A stretch of DNA of 64,000 bases, taken from Pontederia crassipes (taxonomy: Eukaryota > Streptophyta > Magnoliopsida > Commelinales > Pontederiaceae). Positions 32,206 to 43,793 of this stretch are shown here, piece by piece (the first letter of the stretch is position 1; each line of letters starts with the position of its first letter). The notes beneath the pieces are model-generated. The model was given only the letters and a program-made list of their open reading frames with translations, searched no databases and had not been told where the DNA came from. The DNA lies in assembly GCA_030549335.1 (NCBI GenBank), contig CM060194.1:64384547-64448546 (forward strand). Direction: 5' to 3'. Made by a program: the position numbers and the translations under genes.

Positions 32206-35200
32206 TGTAACGATCCGAAAATCCACCCTAAAAGTTTTGATCATTTAGGGCAATTTTACGTCGTTAGCCCGTTCATCATATATCATTTAATAACAAAAGA
32301 CTTGATAATTTAGAGAAAACAATAATAAATAAAAATTTTGTCATAATAATTTTATAACTAATACGACATTAAATGTCTAAAATCTTCATTACATCATTAG
32401 AGTCAATGTTCAACTAGAACCATAACATTTATTTGACCATAAGCATGTTCAACTCTTCGTCATGAGCTTGAGCTGCCCTCCATTATTTAATTTTGGTTAC
32501 ATGCACGGATTCAGAGTGCATGGTTTTTCAGTTAGAGTATGTAAAGATCATGCATTCCATGATAACCTATCACATGCCTCTACATGCGATGCATCATTTA
32601 TCATCATAATAATATATTAACATGCATACCATAAACTATACCATGATCCTTACATGACAATACATCATGCTTATTATTTATTCTTAATGTGTCATTCTTA
32701 AAACATAATCATTTTGACATACCTGTCTCACCTTAGAGTCATCATCTGCAAGTACCATACCATAAGAACATACATTCATATCATTCATAACATGCATGAC
32801 ATAAACATAGCATTGCATTTCATTTCCATGGTTATGTGTATTCTAGGAGTTTCTTTATAACTTCTTAATCCTTATTCATTACTTATTATTTCTTTCTTTC
32901 TTTTCATTCTTTATTTTACATTTCCTTGCGATTACTTTATAACCCTTTGGATATTAATCCATTCATCTTTCTTTTTTTTATTATATGATAACATTGGGGC
33001 ACATTATAACTTTGCATACATTAACCAATATGATATGTTCCATCTTTACATTGGGAAATCTCAAACACCTTTAAAGTGATGACATTATTTTCGAAAAAGT
33101 CTCAATCACCGTGAGACGAAAGACATTTACCTCTCATCCTTACATTAATGACTTAATTATATTACATTCATCATATAACATACTTCTTCTTTGCCTAATA
33201 GTCAATATAGTTTAACATCGGGCACTGAAAAATCTCAAACACCGTTAAGGTGATTGGATTATTTTCAAAGAAGTCTCAATCACCATAAAACGAAAGACAT
33301 TTACTTCTGGAAACCTCAAACATCCTTGGGGTGATGACATTATTCTCCAAGAAGTCTCAATCACTATAAGGTGGAAGGCATTTTCTTCTTACCTCATCTT
33401 TCATCTTTACATCATCATTATATTTGTCCATAGGAAGAAATCTCAAACATCTTTTGGGTAATGACATTATTTTCCAAAAAAGTCTCAATCATCGAGAGTT
33501 AAAAAGCATTTACTTCTTGCCCTCATCTTTTATCTTTACATCATTACATTAGTTCATAGAGCACTGAAAAATCTCAAACACCTTTTCAGATGATGATATT
33601 ATTTCCCAAAGAAGTCTCAATCATGATGATGTGAAATTTACTTATTGCCCTCATTTTTCATCTTTGCTTAATTGAAGGCTCGGGGCAACATCATTACAAC
33701 TAGGCCAATGATCCTTAGGAAATCTCAAGCACCCTTTCATGTAATGCCATTATTTCCTAAGAAGTCTTAACCATCCTAAGGTGAATGTCATTTACTTCTT
33801 TAACATAATATGTGCCGAGACATTTCATTCAATTTCATACTTTAAGTCATCAATTCATCAAATGGTCACATTTAATCTTTCATTTTTGAGTCTAATTACA
33901 TTGAGCATACATTACATGTCATATACAATCAATACACATCCATACATACCCTATATACATTAGAAAATAGGTTCAATACATCTTACAAGACATATTTCAA
34001 CGTCAATCATGCCTAGAAATGTCATGGCCATGCCTAGCATTGTCATGGTCGTGCCTAATTTTGTCACGGCCGTGTCGGATGGTGTCACGGCCGAGCCCTA
34101 TTTGGTCATGGCCGTGATAGTCAGCCTTCCCAACCTTAGCCAAATTGCAGCTCATTCTCGCTCATGATCGCGACCAAGTTGGTCATGGCCATGCCTGGCT
34201 TTGTCACGGCTGTGACGAAGTGTCATGGGCGTGACCGAGAGTCATTTAATCACTCGACCTCATCCGCTCGGTCACGTCCATTCCTAGGGTTGGCAAGACC
34301 ATGCCGGTGTCCTGGAATCCTAATTTTCAATCCAAAAATATCGATATTTGACATTCAAATCTCAATAAAAATAATCTAAAGAATTATAAAGATTACATGT
34401 ATGATCTCTTATCATCTATGCATCATATAACACGTTAAAACATGCGATTTCCATTCATTATAAAGATTTAGGACTTTTTCTCAAATTCATACAACTACCA
34501 TAATCTATTCAAATGATTGCAGCAGACACTAAAATATTAATAACTTAATTTATACTTGTTCTTTTCAAATGATTCTAATTTTCACAAAAAGATAACACGA
34601 ACCTTTAACTTGTGAATAAATTTTAAACCCTAATTCACTATTTCTAATTTACGATACTTTTTACAATTTTATTTCACTGTTACTCGAGACAACATGATAG
34701 TAATCTGATATTTGGATCATAACTATTTTTATACATCTTCAAATCATATGAAACAAATTTATGTGGAAACTAGACTTTGAGGCTTTCCATGCATATATAC
34801 TGTAATTTTTGGATAAGTAAAACTCATCCAAATAATTATTACAAAATACTTACGAATTTAATAGATTATGCAACATAAATCATAGAACTCTCGTTCATAC
34901 AACCTCAATCAAAATTTCTATCAAGAATAAGGTGTTCTTGAAACTTTCAATCCAAACAAAACATCATTGAGATGGGAAATAGGAGTTGGATCCCCTTTAC
35001 ATATCTTCGATCTTGTTCTTCAATATTAATCCTCTTTCCCTTGTCCATGTCCTCTTCCTCTTTTCCCTCTTCTTCTTCATTGTTCTCCTCCTTTTTCCTC
35101 CTCTTAGGTTGCAGCCATCATGTGGGAGAAATAAGAAAAGAGAGGAGAGGGAGGGTTTTTTTTTGGAGGGGGGTTATAGAGTTTAGCCTAGGGTTTCTTA

Positions 35201-35248
35201 GGGTTTCCTCCAAATGACTTATGCTATTTAAAAATTGGGTTTGTTACA
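32206..35248 (-). repeat. 3' LTR of the gag-only gypsy element
   Basis: It is 3043 bp, from TGTAACG to TTGTTACA. It matches 58626-59354 over its first 750 bp. It contains a sixfold degenerate repeat (33050-33805) and a cluster of CACGGCCGTG-type palindromes (34016-34290). The open frames inside are not conserved. Confidence 0.9.
33050..33805. repeat. Six-copy degenerate repeat in the gypsy LTR
   Basis: Units start near 33054, 33228, 33303, 33436, 33567 and 33718. Each reads roughly AAATCTCAAACACC, TGATGACATTATTTTC, AAGTCTCAATCACC and AAAGACATTTACTTC, so AATCTCAA and AGTCTCAA form a sub-repeat. Spacing varies between 75 and 175 bp. Confidence 0.8.
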
Positions 35249-35418
35249 TGCTTCCCCACTTAAAAGAAATTCATCATTGAATTTCAATCTTACTTATGTA
35301 CTCATAAAGTTTTCTTCATTTTTCTAACTTAATCATTATAAATGTAAAAGGTATTGGCGCATGAACAATCATATAAACATCTATGACATTAGCATAATGA
35401 AATTACTTAAGAGTTACC
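35249..35418 (-). other. Purine tract and short 3' region of the gag-only gypsy
   Basis: On the minus strand TTTTAAGTGGGGAAGCA abuts the 3' LTR (35249-35265), the expected polypurine tract. Only about 150 bp separate it from the gag stop, which leaves no room for pol. Confidence 0.75.
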
Positions 35419-36025
35419 TTAGTCTTCATCATTCATATTCCGAGTCTCATCAACTTCCATGGCACCTGCAGCTCTTTGTTGTTCATGATTTTGTTTGGCC
35501 TTGCCTTTGCTCTTGTAATCATCACGCTTTGCAGGACAGTCTATGATAAAATGTCCTGCTTGGCCACACTGAATACAAACCCCATCTTTCACTCTACATT
35601 CGCCTAAGTGAAATTTTCTACAGTGTGGGCAATGTTATTGTTCCTTATTATCATCACCTTTCTTATAGGGCTTAGAGTCTTCAGCCCTCCTTTCTTGTCT
35701 TTTTCTTTTCTGACTCCTTCCTTGACTCCTTGTCTTGTTCATATTTCTTTTGAGTGTCAATCTCCTTGGCCATCTTGAATGCTAGGGAGATTGCCTTGTC
35801 CATGATTTCAAGATCGCCACACTTGCCATTCATCCTCAGGCGAGGATTCAATCTCTTTAGAAAGTGGTCAACCCCGATCTTTTCATTTTCCTTCAAGGGA
35901 CTATACCTCTCAAGTTTCAAAAACTTATTGAGATATTCCTCTACACTCATGCTACCTTGTTGGAGGTCCATAAACTCAGCTGCCTTTTTCCCATGTACAT
36001 GCGGAGGGAGGTAGTGGCTCCTGAA
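35419..36025 (-). pseudogene. gag of the gag-only gypsy element, C-terminal part
   Basis: It resumes after CACTA-1 with RSHYLPPHVHGKKAAEFMDL, QQGSMSVEEYLNKFLKLERY and RLNPRLRMNGKCGDLEIMDK, then lysine-rich KKYEQDKESRKESEKKK. After a frameshift near 35695 and one stop comes a double knuckle region: CPHCRKFHLGEC, then CIQCGQAGHFIIDC, then MEVDETRNMNDED and a stop at 35419. The arrangement CP.C...H.G.C ... C..CG..GH....CP is that of Tekay/Del-type chromovirus gag. The N-terminal half lies on the other side of the transposon (58084-58467). Confidence 0.85.
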
Positions 36026-36336
36026 CACTACAAGAAAATGGGCGATTAGCGACCCAAGATAAGCGACGCTAGGGTGGTGCTATTACGTCTCTGTGGTGAA
36101 GAGCGTCTCATTCGCGCCTAGCTAGCGCCACAAAAATGGGACGCTGCATATCGGTGGCTACTAGTGTCGCAATAGAGTCAAAGAAAATGAGACTATACTA
36201 GCGCCACATGTTGACGCTATCTCGAAGTTATTAAGACGCGTGGTTTGTGTCTGTGCATAGAAGACATGCGTCGCTAAGTTGACGCGCAGGGGGCGCTAGG
36301 TATGAGGCGCGATTCCGGTGCCCAAGAGTCGCTACT
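36026..36336. repeat. CACTA-1 left terminal region with GCGAC-type subterminal repeats
   Basis: After the terminal repeat, words such as AGCGACGCT, GGCGCTA, GACGCT and GCGCCAC recur in both orientations roughly every 15-25 bp. The array resumes after the solo LTR at 38022-38165. In this superfamily such words are the transposase-binding region; binding here is inferred. Confidence 0.75.
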
Positions 36337-38016
36337 TGATGCATGCAAAATACAACATATTTTAGTTAATTATTTTAATTAAATTTTCTGTAATTTGATC
36401 ATGGCATGCATCATTTTTAGTCACTTTTAATCATAATTCCGGATTTATCAATTTTAATTATTAAATTCTCTGAATATTTTAATTGTGGATGGATTAACTA
36501 AATTTTGATAATTATTTTGCAGGAAAAATCGAGATTAAAATGGATTGTGCTATATCGGCCAAAATTTCAAAGAATTTATCATTACGGCCGAGATTAGGAT
36601 GAAGAATTCATCATTACGACCGAGATTTGGCTTTACACCCAAGTCGTTACGGTCGAGATTCAAAAGGAGTAACAATTAAATGATTTTATCTTTTGGACAT
36701 AACAAGTTTAAATTCTTTCCTTATGGCCGAAATTCGAAGGGAGTAAAAGGGTTTATCTCTTTGGGAGTAAAGATAAAATAATTTCTTACGGCCGAGATTT
36801 GGAGGGGGTAATGGCAATGAAATCATTCTTTTGGCCGAGTTTATCTTTGGGCGTAACAAGATATATGAAGGTGTAAAGATAAGAAAGATTTATCTTTGGG
36901 CGTAATGATAAAAGGATTTATCTTTGGCCGAGTTTATCTTATAATTTTAAAGTCAACCGTACGTTACGACCGAGATCAAATTGAAGGCCGTCCGCACCCT
37001 ATAAATACGTGAAAGAATCCATCGTTTCAATTCGTGCTCTGAAGTTCAGGTTTTCTTCCACGGCGAGTCGTGAGCTCTGCAGGCTACGACCAAGAGGAGA
37101 GAGGTGCGACGGCTGGATGTTGATCGCGACCCTGATCAAGTCCGAGAGGCTGCCCGACTGTCTGCCCAATTCGAGAGCTCTACTTCTATTTTGGGTGTAA
37201 TTCTTTCGATTATTATTGTTATTTTGTTATTATCTCTCCAGAATTTCTAGGACGAACTCCATGTTTTTAGGATTATTATTTTAGGAGATTATTAATTGAA
37301 GGAAAATGTTTGGACCCTATTTTATTTGCTTTAATATTTTCTGATCAATTATTAATTGTGCTTAATACTTTTATATTAGTTAATTAGATTTTTGAATTAG
37401 GCTATACCAGTTTGTGGAGTGTTTAATTTCAGAATTCATTATACTAATTATAATTGATTTTATTTGGAATTAATAATTGACATAAATTTGATAACTAGTG
37501 TGTGGAGAATCAAGTTTGTGTGGTCTATTAATCTATACCAGTTTGTGGAGTGATTAATAGTCTAGAGAATTCAATTTAATGCATCTTAATTTTAATATGA
37601 TTTTGGGGGTACCAGTCGTGGAGACTTCAATTCTTATTAAATTAAGATAGTTCTATATGATTAGATTGAGGGATGCCAGTCGTGGAGACCACAAGTTAAT
37701 CATGTTAGATTACTTTAGGGAGACTCTAATCCATCTTTAAGGATTAAATTTATCTTTTATGGTTCAAATATTTATCCTGATCTATTTTCATCCTAAGGCC
37801 TAACTTCAACACCACTATCTTATCTTTATCTTATTTTCTTTATCTTTTAAAACTCATTTTCAAAATCCATGTTTTTTTTCTCTTATTAATTTATAAATTC
37901 AGATATTGAATTAATAATATTCCTCGTGGGTTCGACACTCTTACTCCTATTACTATATTACTTGAGCGACTAGTGCACTTGCTAGCAAATTTTATTGTTA
38001 CAAATACAACACATCA
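36337..38016 (+). repeat. Solo LTR of the element B family in CACTA-1
   Basis: It is 1680 bp, from TGATGCATGCAAAATACAAC to CACATCA, with a perfect 5-bp duplication CTACT (36332-36336 and 38017-38021). It is nearly identical to the LTR at 24474-26074, including the TATA box (about 37000) and the CAGTCGTGGAG repeats. It is a remnant of LTR-LTR recombination and not the 3' LTR of element B. Confidence 0.93.
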
Positions 38017-38021
38017 CTACT

Positions 38022-38394
38022 CTAGGCGCTAGGAAGGCGCTGAAGTGACGTAATATGATGGTGTACGCGTCGCCAATGAGATGCGACTATGGCGCTAAGG
38101 ACGATATATTTAACTCAGCGTCGACAGTCTTTACGACGCGAATGGGACGCTATGGAATCGCTACTTTCAGATTTTTTTTACCCATTCAATCCTCATTTTT
38201 CCCCTTCCTAGACCATACAATTATATAATGCATTGATATTCATCACATGCAATATAAGAGCATCACATGCAATATAAGAGCATCACAAGCAATATAAAAA
38301 CATCACAGGCATAATATTTAACATAAGAATACGAAAAGTAATAAACTGAACTAACAAACTATATGCATATTTAAATCTATAAGTAACAAAAGCA
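38022..38394. other. CACTA-1 subterminal and 3' flanking DNA, with a 20-bp tandem repeat
   Basis: GCGCTA/GCGACTA/GACGCGA words run to about 38165. Four tandem copies of CATCACATGCAATATAAGAG lie at 38241-38320, the last two diverged. There is no coding sequence. Confidence 0.65.
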
Positions 38395-39649
38395 TTGTTT
38401 GTATTCATGGGTTATTTCTATCATAGGTTTGGGAGTTATTGTTATCATTCTGGACATTCGATCCAGACGTGCTCGGTCCATGGCCTCGCGGGGATAGATT
38501 CTGCATCGGGATCAATCCTTGAATCGCCTGCAATAGCGAAGCCAACTGCTATGACAATTGTTCCGACACCTGCCGCGATATCTGCTCCGATAATTATTGC
38601 GATAGCTGTTGTGATAGCTGCGTCACATCAGGTGCAACGAATGAGCTCGCAGTAGATGGACTACCTGCATATCCTCCGATCCTCCTAGGTATCTGAGCGT
38701 CTGTGCCGAGGCCACGCAAGTACTCCCCTCGTGTCGTGCCGGCCACCTCCTCCCAAACAACAGGATCCTCTATGAAATAGAAAAATCATACAATCATATA
38801 ATATATAAATTATATATCAAGAAACACAAATTAAAAACATGACAAAACCAACGAAAAAACATTACCCGGTGGCTGAGCACTCAGATCATCTCCATATTTT
38901 TCAGCCATTTTTGCATTATAATCATCCTATAAAATTTAAACATTATGTATTTAAAAATAGTGCACTAACGACAACAACCAAATGACCATGTCCTAAGACT
39001 TACCAAAAGCCTACGAGCAGTGGGCGTGACTAGGTCGTTTGTCTTCCGGCTCTTATGCGTGGCCTCATAGACCACACGAAAGTCTACGGGACCGCCTTCT
39101 TTCTCCTCCTACAATAAAGTTTCAAATTTGATAACATAGGTATAAGTCAAAAGTTTGATAAATTAAATTTATATGTAAATTATCATGCGCCGTCGATGCT
39201 CGTCAAATCGCATCGACCCCCTATGTGGATGTGGGTCTCGGGCTTCGAAAGACAGTTAACTCTTGCCTTTTTTGACTTCCTTTGCCATCGTTCATCCGTC
39301 CCTTGTGAACATCAAATACTTACACTTTAAAAAACTATAATTTTTATAAAAATAATTTAAAAGTAAACATACTTACCACTTCCTACAGAGGGACTCACAA
39401 ACCGAGCACCTAATATGTCTTGGGCATCTTTGTGTGCCTGCTCCAAAGTGAGGCTGGCGGACCTTGCAAAACTTGTACAATCAATTTCGGCGATGGAGGA
39501 ATTGATATTATTAAAAAATGAAATTAACTAATATAATCAACTATAAATTAGTAGCTGACAATAATTATATTACCTGGTGGTTGTGATGTCTAACTCATCT
39601 TGAGTGAATGCCTAGAAGAACGAGATGATGTAGATGCTCGACCCCTCAT
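38395..39649 (-). pseudogene. En/Spm-type plant transposase-family gene (second ORF of CACTA-1)
   Basis: Multi-exon minus-strand pseudogene. ATG at 39649 gives MRGRASTSSRSSRHSLKM. An exon at about 39480-39380 reads SLTLEQAHKDAQDILGARFV. The next (39320-39190) has DERWQRKSKKARVNCLSKPE. Then 39115-39003 gives GGPVDFRVVYEATHKSRKTN followed by a GTAAGT donor. The exon at 38940-38875 reads YNAKMAEKYGDDLSAQPPG. The last exon (about 38775-38395) starts EDPVVWEEVAGTTRGEYLRG and contains a Q/L-rich coiled coil (QLSQQLSQ, SEQISRQVSEQL). The 'FRVVYEATHK' and 'VWEEVAGTTRGEYLRGLGTD' blocks fit the plant En/Spm (Ptta) transposase family, the DNA-binding partner protein. Two stops in the last exon show it is dead. 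Confidence 0.75.
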
Positions 39650-39750
39650 TTTATGACTAAAAAAAGAAAGAAGCTTCTCTTATTATCGGTAACCATATAT
39701 AACCTAAAAATAGAAGTAAAAAGCTTATGTCATTAGAATAACTACGGGAT

Positions 39751-40098
39751 TCATTCGCTTGTTTCGTATTTTGATTCATTTTCATCATCTTCATCATCGT
39801 CGCTATAATCTTGGTTCGAGTCATCGTCAACAAAATTATCAAAGTTCACATCCAAGAGGTCATTTGAATTGAGCTCTTCCATTGGCTCAGCATCATCGCC
39901 CAATTGAAAATTCTCAACTCCATCGGCCACATCAATCGTCTCATTCACTTTATCATCTTGATAGTAATCGTCCATGTGCACATCGTTGTGTACGGATGAT
40001 GTTTCATTGTCATCTACCATTGTTTCTGCTATGAATAGTGTACTCCTCACCTTGCATGACGCCCACCATTCATGCATTACTAACAACAATAGTTTCAA
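39751..40098 (-). pseudogene. Acidic exon of CACTA-1, possibly the C-terminus of the main transposase
   Basis: An open frame of 115 codons ends in a strongly acidic tail (NFVDDDSNQDYSDDDEDDEN), preceded by HMDDYYQDD and the start MHEWWASCKVRSTLF. Acidic Asp-rich ends are common at the C-terminus of plant tnp2-type transposases, and the position upstream of the second ORF fits. No catalytic domain is present. Without a search this stays a guess. Confidence 0.4.
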
Positions 40099-40300
40099 GT
40101 AATTAAGTAGTATTTAACTTAACATGCATTACTAACTAACTTAATAGCAAAACAATCAAGTAATTAAGTAGTATTTAACTTAACATGCATTTGTTCATAA
40201 CTTTCAAGTAATTAAGTAGTATTTAACTTCATGCATTAATAAATAACTTAACATGGTGGCATGCTAGTACCTTCTTAACCGGTGAGGGATGACGGCAAAC
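40099..40300. repeat. Three-copy short repeat in CACTA-1
   Basis: The string CAAGTAATTAAGTAGTATTT followed by AACTT and ATGCAT recurs from 40096, 40157 and 40205. No coding sequence. Confidence 0.7.
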
Positions 40301-40881
40301 GGTGGTGGAGGAAAGCGGTGGGCGACAATCGACAGAGGAGCACAGACGGCGGGCGGATGAGGCGGAGGGAGGAGGAGGAGGCGGCGGTGGAGGCAGAGGC
40401 AGACGTCGGCGCGGTGGCGGAGGGCGGTGGAGGAGGAGGCGGCGGCGGCGGAGGGCGGATGAGGCGGAGGGAGGAGGAGGAGGAGGCGGCGGTGGAGGCG
40501 GAGGCAGACGTCGTAGCGGTGGCGGAGGGCGGTGGAGGAGGCGGAGGCGGACGTCGGAGCGGTGGCGGAGGGCGGTGGAGGAGGCGGAGGCGGTGGTGGA
40601 GGGCAGTGGAGGGGTGCGGTGGAGGTGGCAGAAGGGCGCGGTGGAGGAGGCAGTGGACTAGGCGGAGGGGTGCGGTGGAGGAGGCAGAGGCGGAGGGCGG
40701 ACGTCGGAGGAGGAGGCGGTGGAGGCGGAGGGCGGCGGAGGGGCGCAGTGAAGGAGGAGGCGGCGGTGGAGGCGGAGGGCGGCGGAGGCGCGCGGTGGAG
40801 GAGGAGGCGGAGGGCAGCGGAGGCGGACGTCGGCACGGTGGAGGAGGAGGAGGGCGGTAGCGAAGGAGGAGGAGGCGGCGG
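40301..40881 (+). repeat. G-rich purine tract of CACTA-1, left half
   Basis: Almost 600 bp made of GGAGGCGG, GGTGGAGG and GGCGGAGG words on the plus strand, in an otherwise AT-rich window. The right half (53450-53765) lies beyond Athila element C. Open frames on both strands (poly-R/G plus strand, poly-P/S minus strand) are products of composition. Closely spaced G pairs could form two-layer quadruplexes. Confidence 0.85.
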
Positions 40882-43615
40882 AGCTTATCACCATAGGCTT
40901 TTATCCCATTTTAGATGTATTTCACCCATATCGAGCCCCTATTTGTTTAACTTTTGGCCAAATATGCTTGGAATGCAAGGATTATGATAACTAGTTGATC
41001 TTTCTCATTTTACACTTAATTCCATGTGCATAGAGGTTCTGAAATGCTAAAATTCATTAATATTTCAATTCTATGCCAAGTTATCATTTCTAGGGCAAGT
41101 TATCACTCCAAGTGTGCAAGTTATCATTTTTCTATTTGAGCTGATTACCGGTGATTATTCTGCCCTAAACCCTATGCCATCATGAATTAATCATATTTAG
41201 ATGACCATATTTCAACTTGTGCTAAGTTATCATTCTATTTCATTGGTTATCACTTTTGAATGTCAAGTTATCGTTTTAAGGGCAAAACTATCATTTCGAT
41301 AGGCAAGGCTGTCAATTCTGCATAAAAACATTAGGCAATCATTATATTATTGACTTAACTCCTTGCTACTCTGATTTGATCACATTTGGATAATTATAAC
41401 TAAACTTATGACAAGTTATCATTTTCAAGGCATCAAGTTATCATTTTTGGCACCCAAGTAATCACTCTTATGAAATCTTATCCATATTTGATTTCTGACC
41501 TCATTCACTTGTCTTCCTAATCCATTTGATCTCTTCAATGCTTTGAACTACTCATATTTGAACATTTTTCATGAAATATGAAAAGTTATCATTCTGGATC
41601 CCTAAAACTATTATTTTTTATATGGGTTTTCATTCTTGCACAACACCAAATCCCATTTGATGTTTGAGCTGACAACTATCATTATCCTAATCCTTATTTG
41701 TTAAAATCCCATTTAAGAATTTTGATACTTGCTGTTTTGGGTTTTGTAGCAGGGAAAACAGGTTGCAAAAAGGTGGAAAAAGGTGGGGGGACCACTGATT
41801 TTGCTGTCCAAAAAGCTGTTGCAGCAGCTGGAATTTCAGGGTCATCTGGATAGGTGGCTTACATCAAGGTTATGGAACATTCTAATGCTGATCTAAGGGT
41901 AATTAGAGGCCAAATATAAGCTGAAACCCTAAAGAATGCATAAGGGCTGGATTGGAGCTGAAGTGGAGCTGTTCTTGAGCTGAAGGAGCTGATTTCTGTC
42001 AACAGCCCTCATTTCAGGATGATTTGCTTCTGTTATTCACTCTAAGTTTGTAATTATGAGGAGCTAAATCCTATGTCTCCTAGGATAGGGTAGTAGTTTA
42101 GGTTAATTGTGGATGGACTAAGGACAATTCTGATTTCCTAAACTGATATCAATTCTGTTTGGTGAAATTTGTATTGATATGAACCTGATTCTTGTCATTG
42201 TAGGTCCTATTTGTATTTACAACTGAAAAGTTGTCATTTGATCTAATATTTATTCAGAAATGAATTAAGAACCAATGCCAAGTTTTCTGGATTCCATCTT
42301 GATTACAAATTTGATTTCCTGAATCTGATTTTTCCTGAATTCTGATTTCTGAATTGCCCAAATATGTTTTCATCATTGTGGAGCCCTAATTGATTTATAA
42401 CTGACAGGTTACTTATGGTTTTATTCTTGTTCATAAATGAATCAAGAGGCAATGGTGTTTCCAAGTTTATAATCCCTGATTTATTGCAAACTTTTGAATG
42501 TTGATTTCTGATTTTCCTTTTCTGATTTTCTGAATCTTTGGATTCTGATTTGCTGTTGTAAACCCATGATCTCATCAAATCACTGAGAAGTGAATCCTAG
42601 GAATACTTTGTTGTTCAGAGATGAACCAAAGAGCAATGACAAATATGAATTCCAATGAGTGATATGTGCTGAATTTCAATATTTGCTAGGTGCTGATTTT
42701 TGAATTTTCCGATTGTTGAAATCCTAAAATTGTGGAACCTTCCTTGTTATTGTTAAAGCCCTTGTTTCATTAATCACTGAAAAGTGAATTTTAAGGTTTC
42801 CTTGCTGTTCAGAGATGAACCAAGGAGCAATTGCATGTGCTGAGTTCCCATATATGAATTAAGTGCTGATTTCATCCAACCCTTTAGTGAAAATGTGAAT
42901 TTTATTTGAATTTGAGAGGCAGATTTAAAATCCTCTTGTAGTTTAGAGATAAACCAAGGAGCATTTGCACTAATATTGGATTGATTTCGTCCCTGTTTAC
43001 TTGATTGAAGCATTTCCCTCATTTTCAAAGTGTAATTGAATGTTATCATTTCAGATTTTACTACATTTCTGAAATTCAGCAAAGGACCAAATTTTGAGCT
43101 TAGTGTTGACTTGATTTCAGTGAGGACCTTTTCTAATTCAACTTAGCTAATCAATCATATGAGGATATGATAATTAGTTCAGGGTTAAACCAGTTGTGAA
43201 AACATAAATTATACAAGTTGAGTTAGTTTTGAATTTTAATTGATAACTTGTTCCATTCCATCCATAATTAAGTTAGATGAACCCCAACCCCTAGGAGAAT
43301 CTTCCTCATTGACTTTACCATTCAGTTTTGATAACTTTTCAAAAATTCAAAATCAGTTATCATTTTAGCCATTTAAAGAAATCAGTTTTCACTTTCTTTT
43401 AATTTCTTGGAATTTTGACTTTAGTTAAGGCTAATCTACATTGTTTAGGGAGTCTTAGGCTTCAAATCACTATGGATACGACATTTGGGTAGATTACAAT
43501 TGACCTATATACTTGCAGTAGAAAGTGAATTAGGGAGTTGAATCAAAAATTGAAAAATCTAAAATTTGATCCCAAAATCAACAAGTTATCACTACACTCC
43601 TCAAAATAACTATCA
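40882..43615 (+). repeat. 5' LTR of Athila element C (lacks the first 8 bp)
   Basis: It matches 50672-53449. The 3' LTR begins TGATCACT-AGCTAATCACC, but here AGCTTATCACC follows G-rich DNA directly. Many AAGTTATCAYT words lie at 41085-41600, and a five-copy repeat of about 140-190 bp is at 42220-42980. It ends ACTATCA. Confidence 0.9.
42220..42980. repeat. Five-copy degenerate repeat in the element C 5' LTR
   Basis: Each unit has CTTGTTCAGAGATGAACCAA, GAGCAATG and a CTGAATTTC/CTGATTT-rich stretch. The anchor phrase recurs near 42243, 42432, 42615, 42805 and 42948. The 3' LTR carries the same array at about 52065-52780. Confidence 0.75.
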
Positions 43616-43621
43616 AGATTT

Positions 43622-43638
43622 TGGCGCCGTTGCCGGGG
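43622..43638 (+). other. tRNA-Asp primer binding site of element C
   Basis: TGGCGCCGTTGCCGGGG, perfect, six bases after the LTR end. It is identical to the site in element B. Confidence 0.92.
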
Positions 43639-43793
43639 ATTTGAGGTCAATTAGATTAACTTAGATAGTTTAGATTAATTAGATTAGTTTTCAGTCCATT
43701 TATTAGCCCAATTTTCAGTTTTTACAAGTTATCATTCTTAATTTTTCACTTTTGTCTAGTTTACTTTCTTTTCTAAAATTTGATAATTCATTT

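Noticed and set aside
36337..38016. Reading this LTR as the 3' LTR of element B
   Set aside because: It has its own perfect CTACT duplication and lies inside CACTA-1, so it is an independent solo LTR.
38241..38320. Four 20-bp direct repeats as a CRISPR-like array
   Set aside because: Units are directly adjacent with no spacers, in plant transposon DNA.
40264..40987. Long overlapping ORFs (150-190 codons) on both strands in the G-rich tract
   Set aside because: They consist only of Arg/Gly/Glu or Pro/Ser/Leu runs that follow from GGN repeats. No domain, no start context, and all frames are open at once.
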